Positions 11,663 to 24,600 of a stretch of 64,000 nucleotides of DNA are shown here, one piece after another. A program made the translations under genes and the position numbers. The number at the start of each line of letters is the position of its first letter. Position 1 is the first letter of the stretch. The DNA lies in NCBI GenBank assembly GCA_012932295.1, contig JAAONU010000014.1, positions 1,984,001 through 2,048,000 of the forward strand, read 5' to 3'. The notes beneath the pieces are model-generated. The model saw only the letters and a program-made list of their open reading frames with translations, had not been told where the DNA came from and did not search any database. The DNA comes from Cyclina sinensis (taxonomy: Eukaryota > Mollusca > Bivalvia > Venerida > Veneridae).

Positions 11663-14600
11663 TCACTTAGTGCTTTGACCGGCAGTTGTCACAAAGAAAA
11701 TTATTGTTGATACAAGCAAAATAGCGGAAAAAAGCGCAAAGAAAACTCTATCCAGGATATTGATTGCTTGTTTCCAAGAGTAGTCCGAATGTATCACATC
11801 CATTGATGGTAAATCATTCTTCTTTTCTGTTTCTGTGAACTCTGAGTTGTCTTTCTTTGAATCGTTAACTTTAACATCAACTTTTGAATCTGCAACTTTA
11901 TTTTTGTTTCGACGTCCACGACATGGTCGGCATCCAGCCACCCGGAGAACGGCCTGTAACCACCGCGGTACGGGTGTGACGTCATCATCGATAGATGTAC
12001 ATCGAATAAGTACAAGAGCTAGAAGGGAAATAATTGTGCTTTGTAGGGTCTGGATGATGAGATATATGGAAAAGATGGCAATAACTTCGGAATTCTCAGG
12101 AAATGTCGTCGATATTATTGACAGAAAGACAGCAAAGGCCAAAAAGACGGTAATTGCGTAACTCGCTTTCTCTCCACTATCGCATGGTAAAACAAATACA
12201 AAAATATCCAAAATGGCCAACATTATAATAGGCATGATCAGCGAAAGAAGTACATATAGAGGTTTCCTCTTTATTTTGATGTTGAAAACGACGGCGGCTT
12301 CGCCGGATTCCCAGTCCACATGGTAGCTAGTATCTATGACGTCCCATTCTGAGTTTGTCTCATATTCTGTCATTTCAATTCCTTTTTCACCGCTCACCAT
12401 TGTAACCTAAAACAGAGCGCAAAATAGATAAGTTTAGTTTTTATAGAAAAATACCCTGTAACAACATTAAGAAATGTGTGTCTTCTCTCAAAAGTATATT
12501 CTTCTCATCCGTACATAGTAAGGAAAAGAAAGAAAAATAGTTATATTCTAGCTACCAAAATCTAAAATTCGGGCACATGGTTTTGTAACAGCGCACAATG
12601 TATTTTTAAGAGAACATTTATGCAGCTTATGGGGCAGCCATAGATGACAGTTATCTGTATGTGAGAAGTGTTATTGTAAAGTGATGATTTTATACTAGTT
12701 TCTAATATCTATATGACACATAACAAAAGTTCGGCATAAAAGTAAAAAAATACACTGCATGTATAGTTTTATACATCAGATAAAATAGTTGCATTTCAGA
12801 ATCTATTTAACAAACTTTTATCAATTTCTTGCAGAAAAGTACGCACCTCATCTTTTGAATAGCTCCATGCTACGAACTTCAGTTTGCACTCTTGGACATC
12901 AAATGGAAAATAGGTAATGTCTACAGAACACGTGGACTGGAACACCTGCAAAGACAAAACATTTGATATTCATGTCTTGATATGTTAAATGACTACGTTT
13001 ATTCATTGATTCTTTAAAAGCTATCTATCTTACACTTATATTGTATGTCTTCTTTCTCGGTTCAAGTTAGCGCGCCGTTGAAGTCAAATGAAGTGTCGTT
13101 GCTTGCGTTATTTCAACAATGTCTTAATCATTTTCGATATAAAAAAAATCACTTTTACAATAGACATAATAGTGTTAATTAAAGGACCAGGTTCAACTAA
13201 TAAATATAACGGAAATAAAGGAGCGTTTCTAAATACGCTCTGCAGAACAAAGAACAAAGTTCACCACGTAATTAGCCGGGTCGTTGATTTTCAAGAGAAC
13301 TGCAATAATTGATGGATCTCTGACCCCCACATTTGCATGATTTAACAAAGAAAAACAGTTATATTTTCACCACAAACAAATATATAACAAAAGAGCACAT
13401 GGTAATGTTAGTGGGTAAAACCTATTGTTATAACGATACATGAATTGTCGTTAAACTCTTATTCTTAACGAGTTTCTACTGCATTCAAAAAGATACAATG
13501 AGAGAGATATGCGTGTCAAATATTATGTAAAGTCACCATTTAAGCACAGAATAATTGTACAAACCGATTTATCAAAAACCTCTGTTTTACAAAATACAAT
13601 TTATTTGATTACGTTATGTATTGACAATGAAAGTCCCTGTTGTCAAAATTGTTTTGTTCTAACAAGAACAAAAACATGTACTCATATGTTAATATATTGT
13701 GACCCGCATTTCAGCATTGTTGCGTGAGTGCTACATGATTTGGAGCAAGAAAATAGTCCTCGAGCGTGATCATTAGTTGCAAGAATGTGTTTCTATATCA
13801 ATTTAAGTGTGCAAAGAATGAATTGTAATGTATATGAATGTAGGGAAAGTGCTGAAATGTAAAAGACGAAGCATTTAGAAGTGTTTTCCTGAAGTCAGGT
13901 GTATAATGCTTCAGATGTGACGCTTTCAGGACGTATTAAGGACAGAAAGTCATCATGTAGGACTTTTTTAATTAAATGTATATACATGTATGTATGCTTT
14001 GGACCACATTGTGCACCAGAAAACTAAGTCAGAAGTTTAACAGGTCAGAAGTTTTATCTATTAACAGCAGTGGCAAAATGTTGATTGAACAGACAGAACA
14101 GTTTCACAATTATTGTTGGAAACCTTTCAAAACAAGAACTGAAAATGTTCGACCAACTTAAATGATAATGATCACACTATCTCGGAATCTGAACTAATAA
14201 GGCGGCAATTACATTTTCCTTGACACAGGAACGTGTTATTTTCCTAGCAAGGTAAATTAATTTGGAGGAGAGTAAATATTTATTAAGATGAAATGATTCT
14301 AAAGTAAATAAAATATTAATGAAAAATAGAAGCATTGATTTTGTATTTAATACAGGTGTCGGACTGGTAAAATGAAGGGGGATATTTGTTCAATTACCTG
14401 TATTGTAATATAATTCAACAGAATTTCTTTTCTAATAGTTATCACAATTGTATTCTACATCACCTCTGAATATCATACTGCGTCTAAAAATAAATAGTGT
14501 TATAGTGCACATGACTTGGTTAGCAGTAATGTGTGTGGTATAAAACTTACTTGGAAAGGATACCAGTTGACAAAACCATTGGAGTCTACATACACATTAA

Positions 14601-17399
14601 GTGAGGAAACTCCCAACTCCTTGTACTCGAGGAATGAATTCTTCAGGGCTACGTCTGGTTTCCAAACATCTCCCTAATTCCCGTTTAAAATTACCATTAT
14701 CAGTAATACACAATTCGAGATATATGAATTTTCGTTGACCATTCCGAAATTATATACGAGAATGAACGATTTTTTTTCTCAGATGATCTCTATATGACAT
14801 ATAAATTATTCAAGCTGTTATCAGATATCAAAAGTTGAAAATACAAGTACTTTAATCAGCAACATAAACGAGTCTGTGTGAAACAAGCCGACTCTCCGTT
14901 CATATTAGAGGTCAGCTTTCGCCGTATGTTCACACATCATGCATTCAATTTGTTTACTGAATACATCAGATGAAGCGCTAGAACAATGTGAAGCTTTCTT
15001 TCGATTTTTTATGCATGCTACTGTACCTACTGTTCGCAAGTTAGTTATATCTGATCATAACCATTTTTTGAAAATAGTTTTCACTACCTACCTGGGGCCA
15101 GTGGTAATATTCTAACCCGCCATGATCGGACGGTGTCCACTGTAAGAACTCATCTCTCCATGATATCCAAAGGTAGCCTGTTGTCTTCAACGTCTCTGTC
15201 GTCTCACTTAGCTCGTTAATGTTCAGCAAGTAAAGGCTGACATACACCTCTGTGAAAAATAGAAATACTGCTTATTTTTCAACATTGGAAAAACAAGTAT
15301 AAACTAATTACGATTCAGTACTGTGTGTTGGTCAGTATTCGCTTACCCTTTTGCCAATACATTGTAGCTTTTCCTCATGGGCATTTTCACAAGTATAAGG
15401 AAAGTTATGCCTCAATATGAAGATTTTTAATAGAGAGAGAGAGAGTGTCATGATGATTCTATGTCGCTCACCTGAGTGGAACGTCCTTGTTTTAAACAAA
15501 ATGGTCTAATATAATCTGTCATACAGTGAAAAGACGCTTTAAAAATAAAAAGTCAGACAGCCTACTTTTTAATTCTCCTTCAGTCTTGGGGCTGAGATCA
15601 TCAATATATTTATTCTAAGTATAAACAAGCTTTTTTTCTTAGAGCTGGTGACCTTTTCTGACCCGACAAGAACCAATTTCAATTTCTCCTGAAACATCAT
15701 GACTAAATCTTATGAAAATTTAGTAAAAAATGTGACCTATAAGTTTCTAGGGGTTTTCCCTGATCTGTGCTGATAATCATCCTTTGTCGTAGTTCAATTC
15801 AAACTTTCAAAGGAAAAACATAAATGTCAATCAAAAACTGGACAAGTTTTAAGACGATTTTGAGGAAAAATATGACATCTTGAGTGTTCACAAGGTTTTC
15901 CTCTGATCTGAGATAGTGGCCTTGTTTTTGACCATATTAACCAAGTTTTAAGCTATTCCAATAGATCGCCAAGATAAATTCTGGGAAAGTTTCATGAAGG
16001 TCTCTGCATAAATGTGACTTCTTGAGTGTTCACATAGTTTCTGGTGACCTAATTTTTGAACCTACGCGACTCAGTTTCAAAACCCGTTTGAAAGAACATA
16101 AGGGCAAACACTTTCAACGAGTCTCAGAAAGGCTTGAAAAAAAAAGGCCTCCAGTGTTTAGAAGCTAAAATGTTGGCGACGGACGACTTAGACGGATGAC
16201 AAACGGTTCTTTGAAGCCAATAACAAAACTCAACCTCAACACTCTTTGCTTGAGTCAATTAACAGAAGTTTTCAAAAAAGGAATATTCTCTATTTTACAA
16301 TGTTTTGCTCATACACTGTCTCCAAACATAGCAAACTCTTGCCCCTTAACCAGCAATCATAATAAAACAAACGAGTTGCCTCTTTTTACAGACAAAACCG
16401 GAAGGACCTGACGTTTTTTTTTTTCAAAATATTAGTCTGCATTTAAACAACTACATGTAGTGTTCTTCTCTAACTTGTAATGCTTCGCACTTGTAATAAA
16501 TCGGTTAGACCAAAATGAATATGGAAATTGAAATATGAGGAAAGACCAACAGACACTCAGATAATTAAGACGGTTTCGTCTGGATGGGGAATACTCGAAA
16601 GGGAAAGAAAATCTAGAGGTTCCTTTGGTTATGGGTTGAGAGAGAGAGAGAGAGAGATTTCGGATATGACAAAAAATGAAATAGAGGTAACACTGATTCA
16701 TGACGAAATGTTAAGCTAACAAAAAAAAACGTAATTATCTATTTGACGTGCTTCACTTTGATGCTGGGCAGTTTGGAAATCTAAAGTGGATAAAATGCAA
16801 AGAGGAAAGGAAAAAAAAGGCACAACGATCATCTTTATAATTTAGAATGACTTCATCTAGAGATAAAAATGTAGAAAATGGGGTGAAAAGAAATGGATCA
16901 TCCCGAAATTGGAAGAACTTAGTTCTTATGCTACATAAATATTACTCGTAATAGGGATTTGAATAAAGATAAATTAATAAAATCAATTTCATCAAAAATC
17001 CAAAAATATAGAAATAAAATACAAAAATAAAATAGAAAAATGCAGGAGACATTTTTACAAAAGTTATAGAATTAGATTTGGTGCTAGATTATTATTAATA
17101 GATGTTTAAATACGATAAATGAATTAATTAGAATTTCATCGAAAATGCTGGAGATCCTTTCAAAAGTAATCTAAAATATAAACGAATTGAAAATACTAAT
17201 AAGACAGTGAAAAGATAGAATAAATCTTACCTATAGGGTCCGACTGATTGTTTGTTGGTCTAACTTTTTTGTCGTAGGCATCCGTTACAAATAGTTTTGT
17301 CCTTAGATTCTTGGCGTCGTTACCGTCTGCACCGAGCCCCATTTGTATCCCCGTCAACAGCACGGCCAGTACGGAATAGAGCCAACATGTCCTCTTCAT
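11663..17399 (-). CDS. Nicotinic acetylcholine receptor-like subunit (Cys-loop channel)
   Basis: Five exons join in phase: 17399-17231, 15249-15092, 14673-14551, 12945-12847 and 12406-11663, giving 430 aa. Borders are GT-AG with good donors (GTAAGA, GTAGGT, GTAAGT, GTGCGT). Residues 1-24 form a signal peptide ending near LLTGIQMGLGADG. The extracellular domain includes loop A (WKPDVALKNSFLEY) and the Cys-loop, Cys156 and Cys170 with 13 residues between including FPFD. TM1 is at about 233-256, TM2 266-285 preceded by SGEK (the Glu fits a cation channel), TM3 291-317 and TM4 401-425. The M3-M4 loop is short and Lys/Asp-rich. Loop C (YETNSEWDVIDTSY) lacks the vicinal Cys pair of alpha subunits, so it is a non-alpha or divergent subunit. 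Expected role: plasma-membrane pentameric ligand-gated channel; the ligand cannot be read from sequence. Confidence 0.93.
15425..16205 (+). repeat. Tandem-core element in receptor intron 1
   Basis: After a short GA run it opens with GTCATGATGATTCTATGTCG and CTCACCTGAG, matching the start of the 3448 element. Inside are degenerate monomers with GACATCTTGAGTGTTCACA, CTGATCTGAGATAGTGACCT-like text and ACCAAGTTTTAAG. It ends near 16180-16200 in GGCGACGGACGACTTAGACG. It lies wholly within intron 1 (15250-17230) of the receptor gene. Confidence 0.65.
16637..16658. repeat. GA microsatellite
   Basis: A short run of GA dinucleotides lies in intron 1 of the receptor gene. A second shorter GA run lies near 15432-15445. 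Confidence 0.9.
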
Positions 17400-18340
17400 A
17401 TTGTTTTCTTATGTATTTAAAAATTGAAATTTATTACATATATATACATCGCAGTTGAATCCTTTCAATACAAAATCGATTTTATTTGGCAAAAAATGCT
17501 TTAGAAAGCCAATAACAGTGCGTATGATAATGGCAAAAATAGAAAATACCCGGTTGTATTTCAATGTAGTCCGTACAGATACGTAATTCTATATTTTCTT
17601 TTTACACCGTTTTTTTCACCATTCAAGAGGACTTTGATGATAAAACCTTTTGTGTTCAACATTGAAAAAGAATAATACAAGCACACGAACATACTACTTT
17701 CTACGCTATGTAATATAAATTCAGAGGTTACAAGACATCTGTCGTACAAAACGTCCAAATTTTCGGACGAAATCATAAACGCGCCATATTGTTTCAAATA
17801 TACTAAACAATTAAAATAACCATACCTTATATGTACACACCTATTGTAATAGTCAGCAAATCTCTAGTCAAAGTCGCTATCACAATAATAGTTTAGAATT
17901 ATAATTGAGTTAAAAGTACTTGCAGTGGAGATGATCAGCGTGTGGGCTCTGCTGGAAACATATCGACATGAACAAATAGCAAAACAGTATATCTTCATTA
18001 CTTCACAAATAATTACTTCATTGAAAACCGCCCTACAGGTAAAAACGATCCAATTACATTTCTAATTTTTTATTCATAAGCAGATAATTTGAAGAATTAT
18101 GATTCTCGTGTTCTCTGTGGGTTCATTACAACTTCGTACTATATTAAATTATATTATATTATATTAATTTATATTAATTGTTTGATTAAATCCCTTAAGT
18201 TCAATCATTTCACCCACTCTTCATTTACAGGCTTTGATCTGATTTCATTTTTCTTTCATTAAAATATCAAAAGATAATCCATTCCATGATTAAGCCATTC
18301 ATTTCCGTGTCTTTCATTTGTTTAGTGCAAATTTCAGCAT
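17400..18340. other. 5' flank of receptor gene, nothing recognised
   Basis: This should hold the receptor gene's 5' UTR and promoter, but no TATA box, initiator or exon can be placed with confidence. A (TTATA)n-like low-complexity tract sits at about 18140-18180. Confidence 0.5.
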
Positions 18341-18960
18341 CGTTGATACTGGTTGCCCGTATGACCGATACCGCTCAGAAAATTTATTGATTTGGTTTCA
18401 GGCGAGCACAAGTTTCAGACGTACCATAGTAGCAAACAAGCCGTGTTTCTACCAAATACTTCATAAAAAAGAGTAAGCACCAGTGCAGTTGGTCGAAAAA
18501 GTGACCAAAATAATACCAGTCTGATGTTTCACAACCAAATCATGGATCCGCTCATGAGCCTTCCTACAAAAGTTGATATTTTTCATCAGATTCTCTTTTA
18601 TCTTCGTAGTTTCTATGAATATGGTAGAAGCAAACACCATGCTTATCTCTCATCTACTCGATCCTCTCGATTGTTTGCAGTGATAAGATTTTTAGCTGCA
18701 ACGACTATGGGATTTCATTAATGACGTTTCATTTTCTACTTTTGGTCGGAAAAGTCCAATGGAACCCAGTCGTCTACTTTTCCACTTTATCAGTATCACC
18801 TTTAAGGATCATTATTCTGAACCCATAATGTTCGGTTAGCCAGCAATCCGAGTTGGATTCGTTTTTATTCATGAGGTTGTGTTTAGTTTTGTAAGAGGGT
18901 CTTAAATGACTATTTTTAAAGCTTTTATTGGTATTGTTTCATGGGCAACCGGTACCAACG
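18341..18960. mobile_element. 620-bp element with imperfect 19-bp TIRs
   Basis: The left end CGTTGATACTGGTTGCCCG (18341-18359) and the reverse complement of 18960-18942, CGTTGGTACCGGTTGCCCA, differ at three positions. The adjoining text GCCCGTATGACCGATACC recurs as GCCCATATGACCGATGCC near 25990, so the family has another terminus in the window. No transposase is visible and no target duplication is clear. A 65-codon ORF inside has no recognised homology. Confidence 0.55.
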
Positions 18961-19326
18961 AAAATAAACTATAACACAGTCATAATTATAGTTACTCTTT
19001 AACTAGCACACTTATTCCCCTCGATGGAACGGACGGCATACATTTTTTATAGTCCAGCATATTTCTTCATGGATGGTCTCTTTCAGTCCTACCATTATCA
19101 AGTTCATTACCTTTAAATTATTAACCAATAGCAGGGTGTCAATAGTTCAAATGATAATTGAACGCGCTCAAGGACCATTCTATAACATAATTTAACTTTG
19201 TATTGCAGGTTGATGATCTTAATCTTATTTGTATTAACACACTGGCATCAAAACGGGTGACATTTGTAAGGTGCTCAAGTCAATACCAAGCTGATACGTG
19301 TGTTTATGTGGAAGGGTGGGAATTAA

Positions 19327-19767
19327 AGAGGCTGTACTCCAGATTTGACATAAATTTTTTTTTCCATAAATTATATATTTAGATGCCGTGAGATTATAAC
19401 AACATAATATTTTACTTCAAAACTGATTATAAAAGTCAAAATAGAATAAAAAAATTATTTTCGCTCAAGCCTGATTTGAACTCTGGACCCTCATGCTAAC
19501 AAAATATTTCCAACGCTTTTACTGTCACCACCATCACGGCATGTTATATTACAGATATTTACTTTAAATCTTATACGATATAGTTATACCGTCGCGTTAC
19601 GGTATAGCACTTTGAAAGGGAAAAAATTCATTTTATAATGATTATATATATTATTATTTGACTTATTTTTTGTCAGTAGGTTATTTTTTATGCATTAATC
19701 ATAAATATTACAAGAAATTTATAATACATGAAAACTTTCTTTTTTTGTCATCTGGAGCACAGCCCCT
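19327..19767. mobile_element. Non-autonomous TIR element at TTAA target sites
   Basis: The left end AGAGGCTGTACTCCAGA and the reverse complement of the right end AGGGGCTGTGCTCCAGA are inverted repeats, each preceded by TTAA (19323-19326 and 19768-19771). TTAA targets are typical of piggyBac and Kolobok superfamilies. On the minus strand of the interior, around 19545-19475, text ending CCAGAGTTCAAATCAGG followed by CTTGAGCG resembles a tRNA T-arm/B box, so part of a SINE or tRNA-like sequence may be enclosed. There is no coding capacity. Two 36-bp copies of AAAATGTACATCCGAGAGAA-type sequence follow at 19770-19842. Confidence 0.6.
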
Positions 19768-20005
19768 TTAAAATGTACATCCGAGAGAAAAAGTATTTCT
19801 ACAATAAAATGTACATCCGAGAGAAAAATATTTCTGCAAATGAGTATCTCAAGTTTCTGGTCATCCATTTTGGATAAATGTCCTCTGCAAATGAGGTACA
19901 TGGAAAGTCTGAACATTCCTGTTATAGAATATGAAATAAAAAGTAACACCTATTGCAGATTTAGTTGCGACTTGTTTAGCATTACCGAACAAGAGATGTT
20001 TGTAA

Positions 20006-21298
20006 AACATATATGCCCCCCTAGCACCGTATCTCTAGAGGCAGCCATGAAGTTTTGAGGAGCTGGGACCAAGTGTTCTATAGTAATTGATGGAATCCAT
20101 TTTGCTATTCTATGACACTGTGACCATGGCCTGAAAAACTAACAAGTCATGAACAACTTATATACAAAGTTTGAGGGATACGGAATCAGCGGGAAGCATT
20201 TTGCTTTTCAAGGTTACTGTGACCCTTGACCCTAAAAGCGGTAGTTGTTTTCTACTGACCATGACAACCCTATAATAATACCAAGTCTGACAAATGTGGG
20301 CCCAAGGATTCCTAAGATATTCAGCAGAAACTGTTAAAGTTTACAAGGTTTATGTGACCTTCACCTTTGACCTAATGACCCTAAAAACTTCAGGGGTCAT
20401 CTAATTGGCATGACCAACCTACCTATGAAGTTAAGAGTAACTGGGCCAAAGCATTCTATAGTAATTGATCAGACACTATTTTGCTATACAAGGTCACTGT
20501 GACCTTGACCTTTCACCTGAAAAGCTATAGGGGTGATCTACTGGTCATGGCTAACCTATTTACCAAGTTATTAATTGGAAATCACTGTGCTTTCAAGGCC
20601 ACTGTGACCGTGGCCTTTGACCTGAAAAAACTGATTCTCTACTAGTCACGACCAACCTACAAACTAAGTTTGAAGAACCTAGGACCAAGGGTTGTACAGT
20701 TATTGAATGGAAGCCGTTTTCCTGTTCAAGGTCACTCTGACCTTGACCTTTGACTTGAAAAACTATAGGGGTCACCTACTGGTCATGTCCACCCTACATA
20801 CTAAGTATGAAGAACCTGGGACCAAGCCTTCTACAATTAATAATCGGAAACCGTTTTACTTTTCAAGCTCACTGTGACCTTGACCTTTGACCTGAAAAAC
20901 TGTAGGGGTCATCTACTAGTCATAAACAACCTTGACATTAAGTTCGAACAACCTGGAACCAAGGGTTCTATAGGTATCGATCTGAAGCTGTTTTGCTCTT
21001 GCTACTGGTCATGAACAACCTACATGCTAAGATTGAACAACCTTGGGCCAATGGTTCTTTAGTTATTGATTGGAAACTGTTTTGCTATTCAAGGTCACTG
21101 TGACCTTGACATTTGACCTGGTGATCTGAAACACTATGGGGGTCACCTACTAGTCATGACCAACCTAAAAATCAAGTCTGAAGAAGGTGGGTCCAAAGTT
21201 TCTCTAGACATTGATTGGAAACCGGTGTCTACAGACCGACTGACCTTTGCAAAACTCTATGCCTCCTCATCTTCGATGGGAGGGGGACATAAAATCTT
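20006..21298 (+). repeat. Tandem-core element, monomer about 130 bp
   Basis: It opens with ATATGCCCCCCTAGCACCG and closes with CGATGGGAGGGGGACATAAA, so the two ends are loosely inverted. About eight monomers carry GGTCACTGTGACCTTGACCT, GACCTGAAAAACTATAGGGG, TCATCTACTGGTCATGACC and TGGAAACCGTTTTGC. The repeated GTCACTGTGAC is itself palindromic. No transposase or intact ORF is present. Confidence 0.8.
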
Positions 21299-21603
21299 GT
21301 ACTCAGTATGGTTAGAAGACTAGTATTTTTAAAAGTAAACAACTCTATTTTGTAGTCCTCATATTCTAAACTTTGTACTATTTTCCAGTGCCATGTAAAA
21401 CAAGACAACCCAATAAAATTAAGGAATTTTATTTTATACTCTTTTTTTCACATTGTGGAAAACACATATTCAATCATAAACTGTTCCACTATTAGTTTAG
21501 ATCAACACACTAATTTAACAGTTCTTCAAAGATAAACAGAATCATTCTACAGTTCAAACATAGGTCTATTTTCCCTGTATGCTGGTAAACAAAATATCTG
21601 TTC

Positions 21604-24600
21604 CTAATGTGATGGTGGTCGGTCATACCTTGGAGGTCTTGGAGGACTGAAGAAAGTATCTGAAATATTCAAACATAAAATATTTGTACAGAAATTTTTT
21701 TAAAGGTTTCTTTCATAATTATTGGCAAACTGAGCAAGTTATTTACAACGGGCCAGTGTACAGATGTCTACTGATGTTTCAAAAAGGTGAATATTAAACA
21801 AGTAAGATAACCTTGTTTGAAACACAAAGTTGTATCATTCGTTGAATATTTTATCTCTCAGATTTTTACTAGAAGATGTTCAAAATCTGTCTTTATAACA
21901 TTCATGCAACTACAAAGTCAGGAGGTTTGTTGAGTTTCATTTTTTAACCCAAATAGACAATATCTATCTACAACCAGATTTTGTTACAATGTTCAAAACT
22001 GTGTCATGTAACAATTCTTAGATGTAAAGAGTTACTTACGTGCATAATCTGCTCTCTTTTCTTTCCAGTATTTCTGCATAAAGTCAGACCTCACTGAAAA
22101 CAGAAAATACACCCCTCTTTTACCAGTAATTTTTATGCAGAATGTTGTGGCATTGCACAGAATTTTTTAATCAATCAATCACAGTCAACTTAAGGGTAGA
22201 AGATATATTGGAAAATAAAACTTATACTTAGGAAATAGATTTTAAGTTTGAGTGATATACCGTCTGATATATCACGGAGTCGAGTTCAGATGCGTAGTAA
22301 TTTAATCACGAAGGCCGTAGGCCTGAGTGATTAAATTATTACGCATATGAACGAGAAACCGTGATATATACGACAGTAGATCACGAAAATGTTAAAATCT
22401 ATTTCCATTCTAACACGTACGTATATCTATAAGGGACGTAAGTATGTGCACTATTTAACAGTGGCGTTCTCAGTGACGTCAGCGGGCGCGCGCTTGTATT
22501 CAGCGTGCTATACTGCCTGATATATCACGCTCAATTCCTTCTTTGTTTATTGTCGGCAAATTGCAGATAGTGTTAGAATTTTTCTTTACATTGTCCCAAT
22601 GTTTTATTAACTCCAGCATTTAAAGTTAAAAAGCAATAAATAAAAGGTCTGTAACCTTTGGCAAGCATTTAATTTAATAGTGGTATTTTTCTTTTATCCA
22701 ACTGTGACTATGACTAACTTGTGAATTTTTACAAAAATATTAAAACACTGAGTTTTGAATTTCAGTCAAATAAATTGGTATGAAATCCTGTAATCCACCT
22801 ATAATTTACACAGAGCAGAGTGCTGTTGGGAAAAAAGAGGTCTTCAAAGCATAAAAACTGCAAGAAAGACAAAGATATACTGATTTTGAATCACATTCAT
22901 TTCATTAATACTAACTGACAAATGTTTTCTCTTCTTCAGAGTTTTGGTGATTTATAATTCAAGACCAATGCCCATTAACTCATAAAAAAGTAGTATTATT
23001 TAAAGTCACTGCAGGGTGACAAAGAGGCAGGGTGCACGATTAAAAGGGGCCAGGCCCTGCATCTTCCTATTTGTACTAGCTGGAGCACTGGTATGAACAT
23101 TTTGTAAATAAAGCAAATCTGTATGATACTTACAAAATACCTGTGCTCTATATTCACCAATAGCAGCTATAAGGAATCCATAGAAGACTACTCTGTTCAT
23201 TTTACCATGAGTAAAGTAAAATTTCCATGGAAACTGCAATACTTTGTGACCTAAATGGTATGGGTAGTGATATGGTTGCAGCTGTCCTGAAAAGAAATCA
23301 AAATAATGTACTTCACAAAAAATCAATAAAAATAATCATGGTAATAGGTCCATACAATAGAGGAATCATTTGACAACAGTCGACAACAATTAAATGAATC
23401 ATGATAAAACAAAAAAAAAGAGGACCAAATGGTCCTGGATTGCTCACCTGTAAAGGAGCCATCAAACAAATGGGGGACCCAATTTCACTTACAATTTAAA
23501 CATAGGACAATATCAGCATATGTCAGTAATAAAATCTGCTTTCAAAACTTTACACATGGTACAAATGTCATGGAAGTAGCTTCAAAACAGAAAGTAGATC
23601 AATAGAGCAAGGTAAATGAAGGTCAAAGTGGAAGTCTGTATAAAAACTTATAGAAACAGTTAAAACTTCAATAACATATTTTCTAAAACAAGGAGGTAGG
23701 TCAGTAGGCAAAGATCAAGGTCAGCCAAGGTCAAAGTTGAATCTACAGGTCTGTAGGTCACATGAAGGTCAAGTTCCTAGCCCAATAAATGGGAATTTTT
23801 AAAAAAAAAATTGTGGTTGAGGGGGGTGTGAGAATGAGGGCCAAGTTCTTCCAAAGCCCATTTAATTATTCAGGCAATGCTGAACCTTAAATTTTCAAGC
23901 TCAGGGCCATTTTTTCAATATATAACACAATGCAATAAAGTGACTTCTGAGCCTGGCCAATTTTGACCCAAGGGCCAGGATTTGTACAAACTTGGTAGAG
24001 GCTACACAATATCTCTAAACTCAAGGCCTTACAGTATTTAGAAAACGGACCATATACGAACCATTGAAGTGAAGTTTGATCGCAATTGGTCAACTGGTAT
24101 AGATGTTGTTTGAAGTTAATTGTGGAGAACGGATGGAAGACATGCGGACAAAAGAGCAAAATTAGAAATTCATACTTAAAACAGCTATATTATTAGTGTG
24201 TTTATATAAAATTATGAAACATTAATTGTCTTAATTTTTACAGCTGTATTTCAATTCCCCAAGGGAGCACAAACACTATTACTTGAACAATATTTCCGTC
24301 ACTAAAAAAGAATGCATAGATACTGAAACATTAAAACGGATGAAGATTAAAAACATTAACCTAACAAATAGCATGCAATAACATATGAACTTTTATTTTA
24401 AATTGGTCAAATCATAGAAAATTTTATAATTAATCACAAAGTAGTCATTTAGGAACTACTTTTTACCAATTCATGTTAAAACACAAATATACTGCTGCAA
24501 TATAGGGTACTGTCACCGATTTTTCTCTCAAGTGACACTAATCAAATCACAATTAATTCATTTGTCAATTAACATCTTGACTCTGATGGTTAATTATTTA

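Noticed and set aside
11835..12161. 108-codon plus-strand ORF
   Set aside because: It is antisense to the last receptor exon, whose membrane segments are unmistakable.
16432..16719. ORFs on both strands across a GA microsatellite
   Set aside because: They lie inside receptor intron 1 and are driven by the low-complexity run.
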